From the NCBI GenBank assembly GCA_003344405.1, contig NOWV01000025.1, positions 620,001 through 684,000 on the forward strand: 64,000 bases of DNA, given 5' to 3'. Made by a program: the position numbers and the translations under genes. The stretch comes from Trichoplax sp. H2. Its lineage: Eukaryota > Placozoa > Uniplacotomia > Trichoplacea. The first letter of the stretch is position 1. Every line of letters starts with the position of its first letter. The notes under the pieces were generated by a model. The model worked only from the letters and a program-made list of their open reading frames with translations. It was not told where the DNA came from and did not search any database. Positions 1 to 11,183 of the stretch are shown piece after piece.

Positions 1-2235
1 AGTATTTACATCTATAAAACAGCTGTAAATGTTATTTAGCCGACTTTGCAAGCTTTTAGATCGATATGTTATTTCTGACTGGGGTTCAATTTATAATAAC
101 GCGTGATTAAATAACACTAGGTTCAAATTGATATTTTTTAATCTATATTTTTATTCCATTAAAATAGAAACAGGTCTTTTATATCCCATCTGCTATTTAT
201 CAAATCACAGTAATCTTATTAACTGGGAAACATTTGTTCTAGTCTAGAAAGAAAAACTGATAAGCTTAATTTAGCTGCAGGACAAAAAGCCCTATTGTTG
301 TTTATCCAATCTATTTCATCATTGGTTGTAAAAGTGAGCTGACAGACTAACCAGATATTAAATTAAAAAAAATATCCAATCTTTAAATGACATCTCATGT
401 AGAATTGGCGCTAGATTGATAATTAATTACACTATTTGTCAATCGATTGATTTGAAAATATGACAATAAAATTACCGCAGTTCTTAGTACGTAAATTTAA
501 TATCCTTTATGGTGTGGCCGAATGATTGATCGATTGTATGCTTAATTTAATAGATTAGATGATTTTCAAAGCTTACCTCTCTCTTTTAGTTGTATAGAGG
601 TAAATAAAGAAATAAATGTAGGATTATGAAAAGAATGTCTTCAAGTCAATCGGATCTAGTCTGATAGACAAGTACAATATAAAAATTTTTTGAAAGAAAT
701 GCTACTGACCATGTAGATACCTTGTGTCTCAACATTGTGGTATTAATGAACATGCAAGCAAAGACATAGATGGCGTCCAGATGATACTTGAAAGAAATAG
801 AAAGAGTAAAAAGCAGCGACAATGTATCATCAAAAGTTAAATCATAGCTTCCGAAAGATAGAGAATAAGTCATATAGAGTTTCTCTGATAGCAAAACAAT
901 TCAATTGAAATTTGTAAACCTCAAGCCACGCAATGTCTGAGATTTTTGTTAGATTACATCTGCTAATCCTTGCTAGTTAGAGTTGATAAATGTCCTGAAT
1001 CTACGATTAGCTCATACTATATTTATTTATCGAATATTGGGCTACGTAATGACTTATTAAGCACAATGAATAAATCTAATGTCGGTATCAAGGCATCTAT
1101 GTATAAATTAATTAATTAAATCGATGAAATGAACCATTAAGTTGTATGTCAAGTGAAAGCTAAATTACTTTGAGTATGTGTTGTTTGTACTGCACCATTT
1201 TGAGTGTACAGCGGACTACCTGAACGGTTCTGTAGATACTATGGCTACTGCTCAACGCTGTATTAATGTCATTTATTTGTATTAACGATTCCTGAACAAA
1301 CTATAAGCAGCATTAGTACCGGATAGTATCGCTGCATTAAATGCGAAATTAGCGTTTATGTGATGATATAATAATTGGGCAAATTCAAATAATCCTCCGC
1401 CAAAAAAATTGATTTATTTACAATCATGATAGATATTAGATTGATACTTGTTAAATAGTCGATGCTTAAACGCAAATAAACGTGAAATTATCATTTCAAA
1501 AATAATAGAGCTTTTCATTGGTTCGATTACTATCAACGCCTGAAGTTACAATTTTGCTTTCATAATTTACTTACGATCATGTGTATCAACAGAGCTAAAA
1601 AAATGCAACAGATACCGAAGTACAATGCAGAAAATGCCTTGCATATTAATCTTGGATTTTTAGCATTGTTAAAATCATTTCGCTTCAGTTTTATTCCTAT
1701 GTATACTGACGGTGAAAGTTATTATTTCTTATTATGTGTCCGGATTAATGATAAAAACGCTGATTACTCTTTTTTGATCTACCATCATAAACACAGCCTA
1801 GAGGAATGTTAAATTGAAAACATACGTGCTATCCTTTCATAGCAAATTGGCCCCAAGCAGCTAGTATTTCGTTGCAAGTTATACGTATAAGAGCGGTTTC
1901 ATTCCGTACTGTTTGATCATTCTAGTATTACGTCAGTTTACGTAATATTGTAATAGATACCAATGTATTAGAAGCAATTCAATTTTTTATGTTATATTTC
2001 AATAGAAAATACTGAATATCTGATATTATAGTTGATCCTTAATTATCAATCTTGTCCTATTGAAGCGTTCGATAATCGAATTAATATCAGTGAGTTAATA
2101 TTAAATACTTATATATTGAGATATATAAATATGCTTTACCCCATGTGTATCCACGAAGTAGTGGATCTTCTCATGGGAATTTTAATACATTATTCTACTT
2201 CTAAAGATAGACAGTATACTAAAAAGGAACAATCG
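1..2235. other. Left flank, no gene recognised
   Basis: AT-rich DNA with only short open frames (for example 646-894 on the minus strand and 1579-1812 on the plus strand). None shows a domain, a run of compatible splice sites or resemblance to a family I know. I see no RNA gene or repeat array here. It is the 3' flank of the minus-strand ZNF511 gene. Confidence 0.5.
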
Positions 2236-4242
2236 TCAGGTTTGCATATTTTCTGGACAGTGATCACGCTTTTCTTTTTTTTTTCCACGACGTTTCTTTC
2301 CAGAGGATGGATTTTGAAAGCCTCGACCTTTCCCACGGCCAAATGAAAATTGTTTGGGCACCCTAATTTGTTTCATAAGGAATATTTTTAGTATTAGTTT
2401 ACAAAGTATATTCCATGGTAAAATACGAATATAAGAGCGTATATAATCCGTCATGACTAACCTATCTTGTCCTTTACTTCGAGATTCAGCGGAGAGGAAT
2501 GAATCTACCGACGTCTATACAAGATTACAATAAATAGTTGTTTTAGTAACAATTCTATTGCAATTCAACTTGTACTTTAATTTATTTTTACTACACACAC
2601 ATACCATATCGCTAAATTTGGCCTCCTCAATATCCATTCGATCTTTCACCGGGCTCACATTTTCTCTATCGTAAGTGAATAATAAAATAGAGAGATGTTA
2701 TAATAAGCTAGAAACTACCGTTAACTCTGCACATTAATAGGTGCTACGGATAGCGTACTGTTGCTTTTTCTTTGTTGTTAGCTTGGTAGCAAATCGAAAA
2801 TTTTTTGGATATTGATGGACTGTTATTAAATGTTTCAATCGAATATCACTTGTAGCAAATTTTTCCTGACACCCGTCCACCAAGCACTCATACTAGAAAA
2901 GAAATAATATTTGTAGATTACTAACAGAATCTATAATTTTATTTACAATATTGTAGTGGTAAATGCAAATGACAAACTAAGAATCATGGCCATGAAAAAT
3001 AATATAATTGGAGAGAGCAGAGCCGGTATTTCCGTACCATATTTTGTTTTTGACATAACATTTCAAATAGAGTGTCATGTGATTCTAGTACATGGATCTC
3101 GAGAAATCGAGATGATGGAAAATTTCTTCTACAATGGTTGCATATATTGCGATGGGTGCTATTGTAATGGTTCTCGAAGCTATTAATGAAATGCAATGTT
3201 ATAGTTAGGATAACGATATTGATGGTCGGTAAGGTAATGGATAAAAGATAGATCAGTATCTACTGTAGTCATAATATAGGAATAAAGAAGAAGGAAAAAT
3301 TCAATCCTGAAGGTTGCAACCTGGCGATTGAAGTGAAAGCTTTGTCACAACTGGCGATATTACACGTTATTTCTTTCCTAGATTTAAGGCAAAAAAGAAA
3401 AATTAATTTGCTATTATTAAAACAATGATAGCGAATTGACAGTATGCATTCAATTATGATAAGTACTATGACTATTCAAAGTTCCATCATCAACGACAGT
3501 GAATGTGCTATATAACAAGCATTAAATAGTCCTGATTTGATGTACTGTATTTCGCATAATGACTCCTCTTTAGATCGTCAGAGAGCATTACGTTAATCAT
3601 GATCATCCTTGTCAACAAGAGATCTAATTTATACTTAATCAGTTATTTACGTGCCTTTTATCAGCGAAAGCCAAATCCTCCAATTCTTCAGCTAATTGCT
3701 TAACACCTCCATAGCAACATGCGTCGCCATCCTATAAATCATTCAATAATAGTTTAACGACTACATTATCGAAGTAAAAGGTATCCGTTCTACCTTGCAA
3801 GCATGATGTTCATTTACAGTTCATGCAATCTAAAGAGAGATTGATGCTATGGAAAAAGGCATTCTCTACCCTTGTCTCATTTACTACTGCACACGCTACG
3901 CAATCACTTATGGTAAACTGACAAGGATTTTGAGTTTCAAAATGTAATGCAGAAATTGAGATCAATTTGACTAATCCATAGTAGTATGGAACCCATGCAA
4001 TGGGTAGTGCACCATGTGTCGAAATGGAAGCGTTAATATAGTGTGCACTGCACAGTATGTAAGCTAAAACCAAGTAGAAAAAATGCAATTTCTATCCTTG
4101 GCCACTAGCTTTTATATACGTACTATCGAACGAAGATGAAAACAACTGCGGAGATTCTCACCTGGAAGAATGAATCTGTTGGGACGAATTTTCTCTTCAA
4201 CGGCATCATCCAATTCAGCTTGATTTCCCTGTCTGTTTGCAT
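2236..4242 (-). CDS. ZNF511: ZNF511-like C2H2 zinc-finger protein
   Basis: Complete eight-exon gene, 243 codons, close to the 252 residues of human ZNF511. Exons (minus strand, 5' to 3'): 4242-4162, 3731-3655, 3377-3321, 3179-3038, 2892-2759, 2665-2605, 2514-2462, 2362-2236; phase closes at every junction. The start is the first ATG after an in-frame upstream stop. Exon 1 carries KRKFVPTDSFFQ, matching the family N-terminal motif before DGD. Exons 3-5 encode the zinc fingers: CNIASCDKAF, then HRNICNHCRRNFPSSRFLEIHVLESH, read here across 3151-3074, then YECLVDGCQEKF with HLITVHQYPKNFRF. The last exon has the basic GRGKGRGF tail typical of the family. Intron 2 uses a GC donor (after 3655). The family is presumed nuclear and its function is poorly known. 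Orthology is secure from domain order and C-terminal tail. Confidence 0.9.
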
Positions 4243-4381
4243 ACCTTGAAATGCTTCAGCACTATTTGGATGATTGCATGATCGAGGTGGAAAGTAGTCA
4301 GGTCGATATCACCTTTGAGTGAAGATTTTTGCATTAACTCTTGTTGGTCTCCGAATATGCTCAACTAGCTCTCTCGATATC

Positions 4382-4943
4382 AGACCAATAGTGGATTACT
4401 TTTCAAAAGTCCCGCGGCTGTTATGGTTACCGTATGTGCAAAGTGTGCTGTACGGTACAGTACAGTATATCACAGTCCTATAGTACGTTATAGTGAGTAC
4501 AGTGTGGTAGGTAGAATACTGTACACCATACAGTATAGTACTTTTCTCCCTATATACTGTACATATATATATACTGTATATTAATATGTACTGTATATGG
4601 TATATATTGTTACATATACAGTATGTATATATATATATATATGCTACGGTCAATATATATATATAATGTGTATATGTATATTTTTATATATGTATGTATA
4701 TACACTATTATACAGTATGTATGTTAATATTTACCGTATAGGGAATATGTTGTTACATATACAGATATATATTCGTAGATACAGTATGTATATAATATAT
4801 ACTATATATATGTATATGTTGATGAGCCTTATTGGCAACTAGCCATTTTGTATGGCATATTGAATACTTTATTTTCTATTTATAGCAGTATATGGCTATC
4901 ATTTTCTTCCTTTTCTTTCATGGCAGTACTGTTATGAGCGGTG
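4382..4943. repeat. GTAC-rich microsatellite block, left copy
   Basis: Dense TACTGTAC/GTATATAC simple sequence with palindromic steps, bounded by unique sequence starting AGACCAATAGTGG and ending ATGAGCGGTG. The left copy runs straight into an assembly gap. Short open frames inside it are simply translated repeat. Confidence 0.85.
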
Positions 4944-4963
4944 NNNNNNNNNNNNNNNNNNNN
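4944..4963. other. Assembly gap (20 N)
   Basis: A run of 20 undetermined bases. It separates the end of one repeat copy from the start of a second near-identical copy, so it probably marks two overlapping contig ends that were not merged. Confidence 0.95.
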
Positions 4964-5225
4964 AGACCAATAGTGGATTACTTTTCAAAAGTCCCGCCGC
5001 TGTTATGGTTACCGTATGAGCAAAGTGTACTGTACGGTACAGTACAGTATATCACAGTCCTATAGTACGTTATAGTGAGTACAGTGTGGTAGGTAGAATA
5101 CTGTACACCATACAGTATAGTACTGTACTTTTCTCCCTATACTGTATACTGTACATATATACAGTATATACTGTACATGGTATACTGTATATTGTTATAT
5201 TGTTACATATACTGTACAGTATGTG

Positions 5226-5257
<32 letters not shown>

Positions 5258-5601
5258 CAGTATGTATGTTAATATGTACTGTATATGGTATATATTGTTA
5301 CATATATATACTGTATGTAAGTATATATTTATATATGTATGTATATATATATACACTATTATATAGTATGTACTGTATGTTAATATGTACCGTATAGGGA
5401 ATATATTGTTACATATATAGATATATATTCGTAGATACAGTATGTATATATAATATATACTGTATATATGTATATGTTGATGAGCCTTATTGGCAACTAG
5501 CCATTTTGTATGGCATATTGAATACTTTATTTTCTATTTATAGCAGTATATGGCTATCATTTTCTTTCTTTTCTTTCATGGCAGTACTGTTATGAGCGGT
5601 G
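4964..5601. repeat. GTAC-rich microsatellite block, right copy
   Basis: Repeats the unique left border, microsatellite core and unique right border of 4382-4943 in the same order, with extra microsatellite units (638 versus 562 bases). It starts at exactly the same unique base as the left copy. Confidence 0.85.
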
Positions 5602-7441
5602 TATTTTATTATGCGGTCTGTATCTCCCTGAGTCACTAAATCGTTTTCAAGGCTTTTATTTAGAACTAGTAAGACGCATTTGCAGTATTGTATGCTATTC
5701 CTACACAATGTAGTGCTCTACGACATGAAATAGGCTAGCATATCGTTGTGAGTTGTGCATTTTGCTATACAATTTTCTGTAGTTCCCCGAATCACGGAAT
5801 CGTTGGTTTGATTTAGAAGGTTTCACTAGATCTACAGTATTGTATGGCATAGTGTTGTGACATGGATTTTAAAGTGGATATTCTCGTCGAAATTTCTCTT
5901 CCAAGTTATTGTGAGCTGTACGTTTTACTGTACAAGTATAGTCTTTTGCAGAAAGTTTTCGTAAAATTCCCGGAGTCTATGCATCATCGACGAACCCTAT
6001 TTAGAACTAGCCCATACATGATAATGAAATCGAACGGATCATCCGCTAATTGCTAATCTAATCTTAGCGTGTATTGACGATACTGTACAATGTCCATATT
6101 AGCTTATAGTCCATAAAAATACCAGCAGAATCACTTCCCCATCGTCTTTGCTACAGTAGTCCAGTTTGTAATGTTATTGCCCACTTATCTACTAATTAGG
6201 CACACTAATATCGATCATGATGATAATGCCTATAAAACAGTAAAAATAACGTAATACAATTAGAACCATACTAGGCCACAATCTAGAATATATATATACG
6301 AGTAGATGTGTGTTAGCGTATTGGGTTCAGAATCCTTTCCCTGTGTAGCAGTATATATCTCTCTCTCTACCTTGTACCTGACGGACTTACAGTAATAAAG
6401 TTCTCTTCTCTGAAACAGCTCTTTCTCATCTCAGTCTATAAGTAGAAAGACATATTAATTACACGGTTAATACAGTACTCATGCAAGACGTAGAGTACAT
6501 AGTGTTCAACACGAATCGACAGCTCGTCAAACGCCACCACAATCCAGTACCTTGGACTACTAAATCAATTTAGTATTTATTGAGTAGTCCATGACTTTAC
6601 GTACTCCTTTTGGAGAGTTTATCGCTATTCGGTCTAAATGAACCACACTGATACAGTACTATACTGTACTCGTCGAACGTGAAAAAATAGCCCAAATGCT
6701 GCCAGTTGATTCATTCTTACTGGATATGCCCATACATAACTCTACCTTTGCTGCGATACTGCCATAGGATGTCCCTACTCTTTTACTAGTACAGTCATAA
6801 AGTGAACTCAAGTCGTGCTTTATATGCTGTTGTCATGACTAGCATAATTTAGACCTGCATCCTGTAAGCTTAGCTGGTCAATTTGCCTGGGTGAAAAGTT
6901 ATCCAGTAGAGAGGAAACAGTCAGCAAAGCAGCTAGCAATCCTGCTATGACGGTTGTCGTCCTATTCGATACAGAAATTTTCTAGTAAGATTGAACGAAA
7001 AATAAATCAAAAGAAATCCATAGCCCCTTTTCTATCTCATAATTTGCTATAGCTCACTATGGCAATAGAGAGAAGCAAATTTGTTAATCGATTCTTGTAC
7101 AGGATAATATCGATAGGATAAAGCTCTGTTCGACATTTTTGGTCATCAATAGTCCATGGCTGATGGTGAGAGCATGGATAGTGACATTACTTCTGCGAAT
7201 AACTTGAACTCCTCCATGTTAAAAGCATAATAGACCGGATATGAGTACGTGACTGGGCTTGACAGTGCAGTTGTCTTGCCTGTTGTTTAAAAAAGTTGTC
7301 ACCCTCATAAAGAGACTAGCCCATCGATACCTCTGTACCACTAGGGCGCGGCTCCTCTTGCAGGCCGCAGACGACGTACGTGGTACATGATTACACAAGC
7401 GCACAAGGACTTCAGAGGCGTCCACTTGTAATCCCTGCAAC
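5602..7441. other. Spacer upstream of calsequestrin
   Basis: No gene recognised. It holds dispersed TACTGTA words and short unrelated open frames such as 5862-6056. The last few hundred bases should contain the calsequestrin promoter and 5' untranslated region, but I could not pick out a core promoter element. Confidence 0.45.
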
Positions 7442-10400
7442 ATGGCGACTTGTCGAGGTCGATGGAAATCCAACTGGAATCCCATATTGCTCATTCTATT
7501 GGTTGCTGTTCTTTGCTATGTATCTTGCCGAGAAGAAGAACCATCTCGGAATTACCAATTGCCGCAACACGATGGTAAAAGAAGAGTTGTGGAATTAACA
7601 GAAAGCAATTTTGGAAGATTGAAAAAAAATTCCGAACTTCTCGTCATCCATTTCGAGATGCCACATTATGGGCAAGAAGATGGCAAACGATCGGCTAAAT
7701 TTATGCGAGATATGCTAGAGGTAGATCATATTAATTTTTTTTTCAGTACAGTCTTTCGCTTAGATGGATCATACGTAATTAGACAGGCCTCAAGAGCTCT
7801 AGTTGATTATAGCTATTCATAGAGTACAGAGCCTGTTAAGTGGGACATGATCCGAAATAGCTTACCTCTAATTATATAATTAATTACAGACGATATCTGA
7901 GATCAATAGATACAATCTTGTTATGTTAGTTGAACAACGGATGATTGTGACACTAATCACATAGCCTACTGGAACATTTTATACAGTAATAGGTACTATA
8001 TCTTGATGCTTTTATCATACTGAACGGTAACTTGAATTTTCAGCTCACAGCTCAGTTGTCAGAATCGAAAGGAGTTAAAGTGGCAACTCTAGATATTGTA
8101 AAGCAGATTGGACTGGCTCAAAAAATAACAACAGGTATGGGTTAGACAACTTGATCTTATTCTTGTTCGCTATTGAATGATGCTATAGACTAGATGTTTT
8201 GAAAGCAAGCAAATACAGTCATGCAGATATTTTCATACCTACATTATCATTTGATAATCCGATTTCTCTATTGCAGAAAGACAATATCCAGGCTATATTG
8301 CTACGCATTATAAAGGCAACATTATCCCGTTCCATGGCCACAGGTAACGATGCTAAATTTTGAAGGATAACAAAGAAGCCTTGGTTGTATTAATAATATG
8401 AAAAATATCGCTATACCTATTAGCTACTAAAAATGATGTTGATTAATCTCAGTTAGGGTATTGATTTGTAATATACTTTTTTCTTATTATCTTCTTTTTC
8501 AAGATCTGTGGAAGTTTTATCAGTTTTCATCATGAGGGTAAGATAAATTGGTAGACTGAATGTTTACGGTGAAAATAAAACACTGATTATTATTTTTTCT
8601 TTGGGATTCTTTTAATTAGCCTACGTATCCAATTACTTTAATACTGCGTAAATCGTGCGATTGTATATTTAACGTATTATAATTTTATCCATTGTGATAT
8701 CCTTTCACCAGACGTAGCAGTCATTGTTTCTTATAATTTTAACCAAATAGCTTGATTACCTCATATGCTACTCCGATTGATACTGCACTATACTGTAGAA
8801 TATCGAGTATACACTAGTATATCCTATACTTGGGTACTTCTTGTCTTCGATATTATACATTGTATCATTTATCCATTGATTGTATGCTACCCCGATGGTT
8901 ACTGCGCTATAGAATATAGAGTATACACTAATGCAACCAATACTTGGATACTTCTGGTCTTCGATAATAAACATGGTATCATTTACCACTGATGGTATGC
9001 TACCCCCAGTAATACTGCACAATAGAATAGCGAGTATACACGAATGTATCCAATACTTGGAGACTCCTGGTCTTCAATAATAAATAATGTATCATTTACC
9101 CATTGATGGTATCAATCGGAAAATAAGCTATTTTAAAAGCTTGGAAAAGGAGTTTGTGTAATAACTTATATCAAGGTGTTGGTTTATGTTAGCTGTTAGA
9201 AGATCCTGTCTACGAAATTGACGGAAAAAGTCGTAAAAAGCTATACGATTCTGTTGAACTGCCTAAAGTTATTGGTTATTTCGAAGGAGATGAGAGTAAA
9301 GGTTAGTGAGATGTTTCAACCAATTATGCTAATGTTCTACTGATAAAACTATATAAACAAAATTTCTCATCTTCTATAGTGAACGCTCATTTATCCATAA
9401 ATATATATGATAATACTTGCTATATTTTAATGCAGAATATAAAGCTTTTGAAGAAGCTGCCATCCCATTCAGGCCTTTAATGATGTTTTATAGTGTATTT
9501 AATAAAAAAGTATGTAGCTTATTTCCTAAATCTGCTCCTTGATAGATATAGTAGTATTCACACTATCAATTATGTTTTATAGATAGCGAAAACGTTACGT
9601 CTGAAGAAACAAAACACAATCACTTTCACTAAGCCTTATGAAAAACCAATTCATTTTAAGGGAGAAGTGAGTCGTCAAAATGTTTTTCTATATCTTTAAA
9701 AATGTATTTTGACATCAAGCACACGTACACTTAACACTAGGGTAGACGATAATATTTACTAATGTTTTATTCTTGATTGAATGTAGCTGACAAAAAATAA
9801 TTTAATCGACTTTATTAAAAAGAATAAAAAGTAAGACATTTATACAGTATCATTTCATGGCATTGAAATTCTAATTCTATTGCCTGAGATCGTTGTGTAA
9901 CACGGAGTCTTTACAAATTATAGGCAGCAGTTGACTAAACTCCATGTGGAATCCTTACATGAAAATTGGGTAAAATTGATCATGCGATCATTCTAATTAT
10001 TTTGCCAATATTACTATGATATTTTCTAAAATATTGTTTGCACCTATTAACTGCTTATGCATCTTCTGTACGTATATGTAGCCGATTTTTATGAATGGTT
10101 ATCTTATAGCTGCATTTATTCGACCTAAATCACATGGTAATTATTATAACGTAAAACAGTACTTGTAATACTATATAGTAATAGTAGTTGTATACTACGT
10201 TGAAATGGTTAATATCGTCAATATGGGCTAAATTTATCTGTGAAATTTTTACTTTTTTAAAACATATACTAATTGCTGTATCATTAATCTATTCGTATAG
10301 ACGGTGCAAAATTCTTCCCGATAGTGAAATCCTTAGCCAAGCAATACCGTAAAAATGAAAAGACAGCCTTTATTTGGGTTGATCCTGATGAATTTCCAAA

Positions 10401-10891
10401 CGTTAGTGATGTAAAAATAGTCTCACGTTGATTTTGTAAATAGACAATTTAGTATTAGCATTGTAGTTCTCAAAACATAACAATTGACAACAGTAGAATT
10501 TGGCTTAATAGCGTCCTATTATACCGATATTTGATAAAAAATATTAAATGTATTTGTAGATGCACGAGTATTGGAGAAGTGGGTTTAACATCAACATCGA
10601 GAACAATATTATTGGAGTAGTAAATGTGACTTCGGTAAGTTGATAATATAAAAATAACACAGTGTATAAGTTATAATGCTAATATATACCAGTATCAATT
10701 GCGAGGTGCAATTTCTGTATGTGTTTTTTACTTTATAGAACGAAAGCACTTGGTACCGTAGAACAGCGGAAGATAAAACGACCGTAAAGGATTTAAGTAC
10801 ATGGCTTGATGATGTTATGGATGGAAGTGTCATGTTTGATTCATTTAATTCCAAAGCTCGTCATCCAAAGAAAAACAAACAAGAATTATAA
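7442..10891 (+). CDS. CASQ: Calsequestrin (ER calcium-binding protein)
   Basis: Complete 13-exon gene, 403 residues (vertebrate calsequestrins are about 396-399). Exons: 7442-7720, 8044-8134, 8277-8343, 8504-8537, 9193-9301, 9436-9509, 9583-9666, 9787-9830, 9924-9969, 10082-10136, 10301-10401, 10560-10634, 10739-10891. The protein begins with a signal peptide (hydrophobic core ILLILLVAVLCYV), then DGKRRVVELTESNF, as in calsequestrin. Three thioredoxin-like domains follow, with landmarks LLEDPVYEI, LPKVIGYFEGDES, YKAFEEAA, AFIWVDPDEFP, IIGVVNVTS and STWLDDVMDG. The vertebrate protein buffers calcium in muscle sarcoplasmic reticulum. Oddly, the Asp-rich tail is missing and the protein ends KQEL, which fits the KDEL-type ER-retrieval pattern. 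Intron 4 holds three tandem copies of a roughly 118-bp repeat. It ends 292 bases from the convergent HMBS gene. Family assignment is firm; the ER-lumen location is inferred from both termini. Confidence 0.93.
8764..9115. repeat. Three tandem ~118-bp repeats in calsequestrin intron 4
   Basis: Three diverged head-to-tail units, each starting near TATGCTAC (about 8764, 8881 and 8996) and containing GAGTATACAC and a TATCATTTA word. They lie wholly inside the intron 8538-9192. Short open frames on both strands over them (8765-9022) are repeat translations. Confidence 0.8.
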
Positions 10892-11183
10892 AATGATGAC
10901 ATATCTCGTTTTTAAAATATGCAGCCGTTTAACTCAAACTATTGTATGTTTTTATAATGCCGGCGTTCATCTAATAATATGTTTTCGTTGAGAAAACTTA
11001 GATAATATTTTCTGAAAAATTTTTCTTATCCTTCAACACAATACGAATGATTGTAATTGTCGGACGTATACATCTGAAATTAAAAACCCTGTAACTCTGA
11101 AGTCGAAACAAAATTGTTCCTAGTTTGTGTTGAATTTTCTGAATAGACCTCTTTCCAGTTTGATGAATCTTTAATACCTCCAA

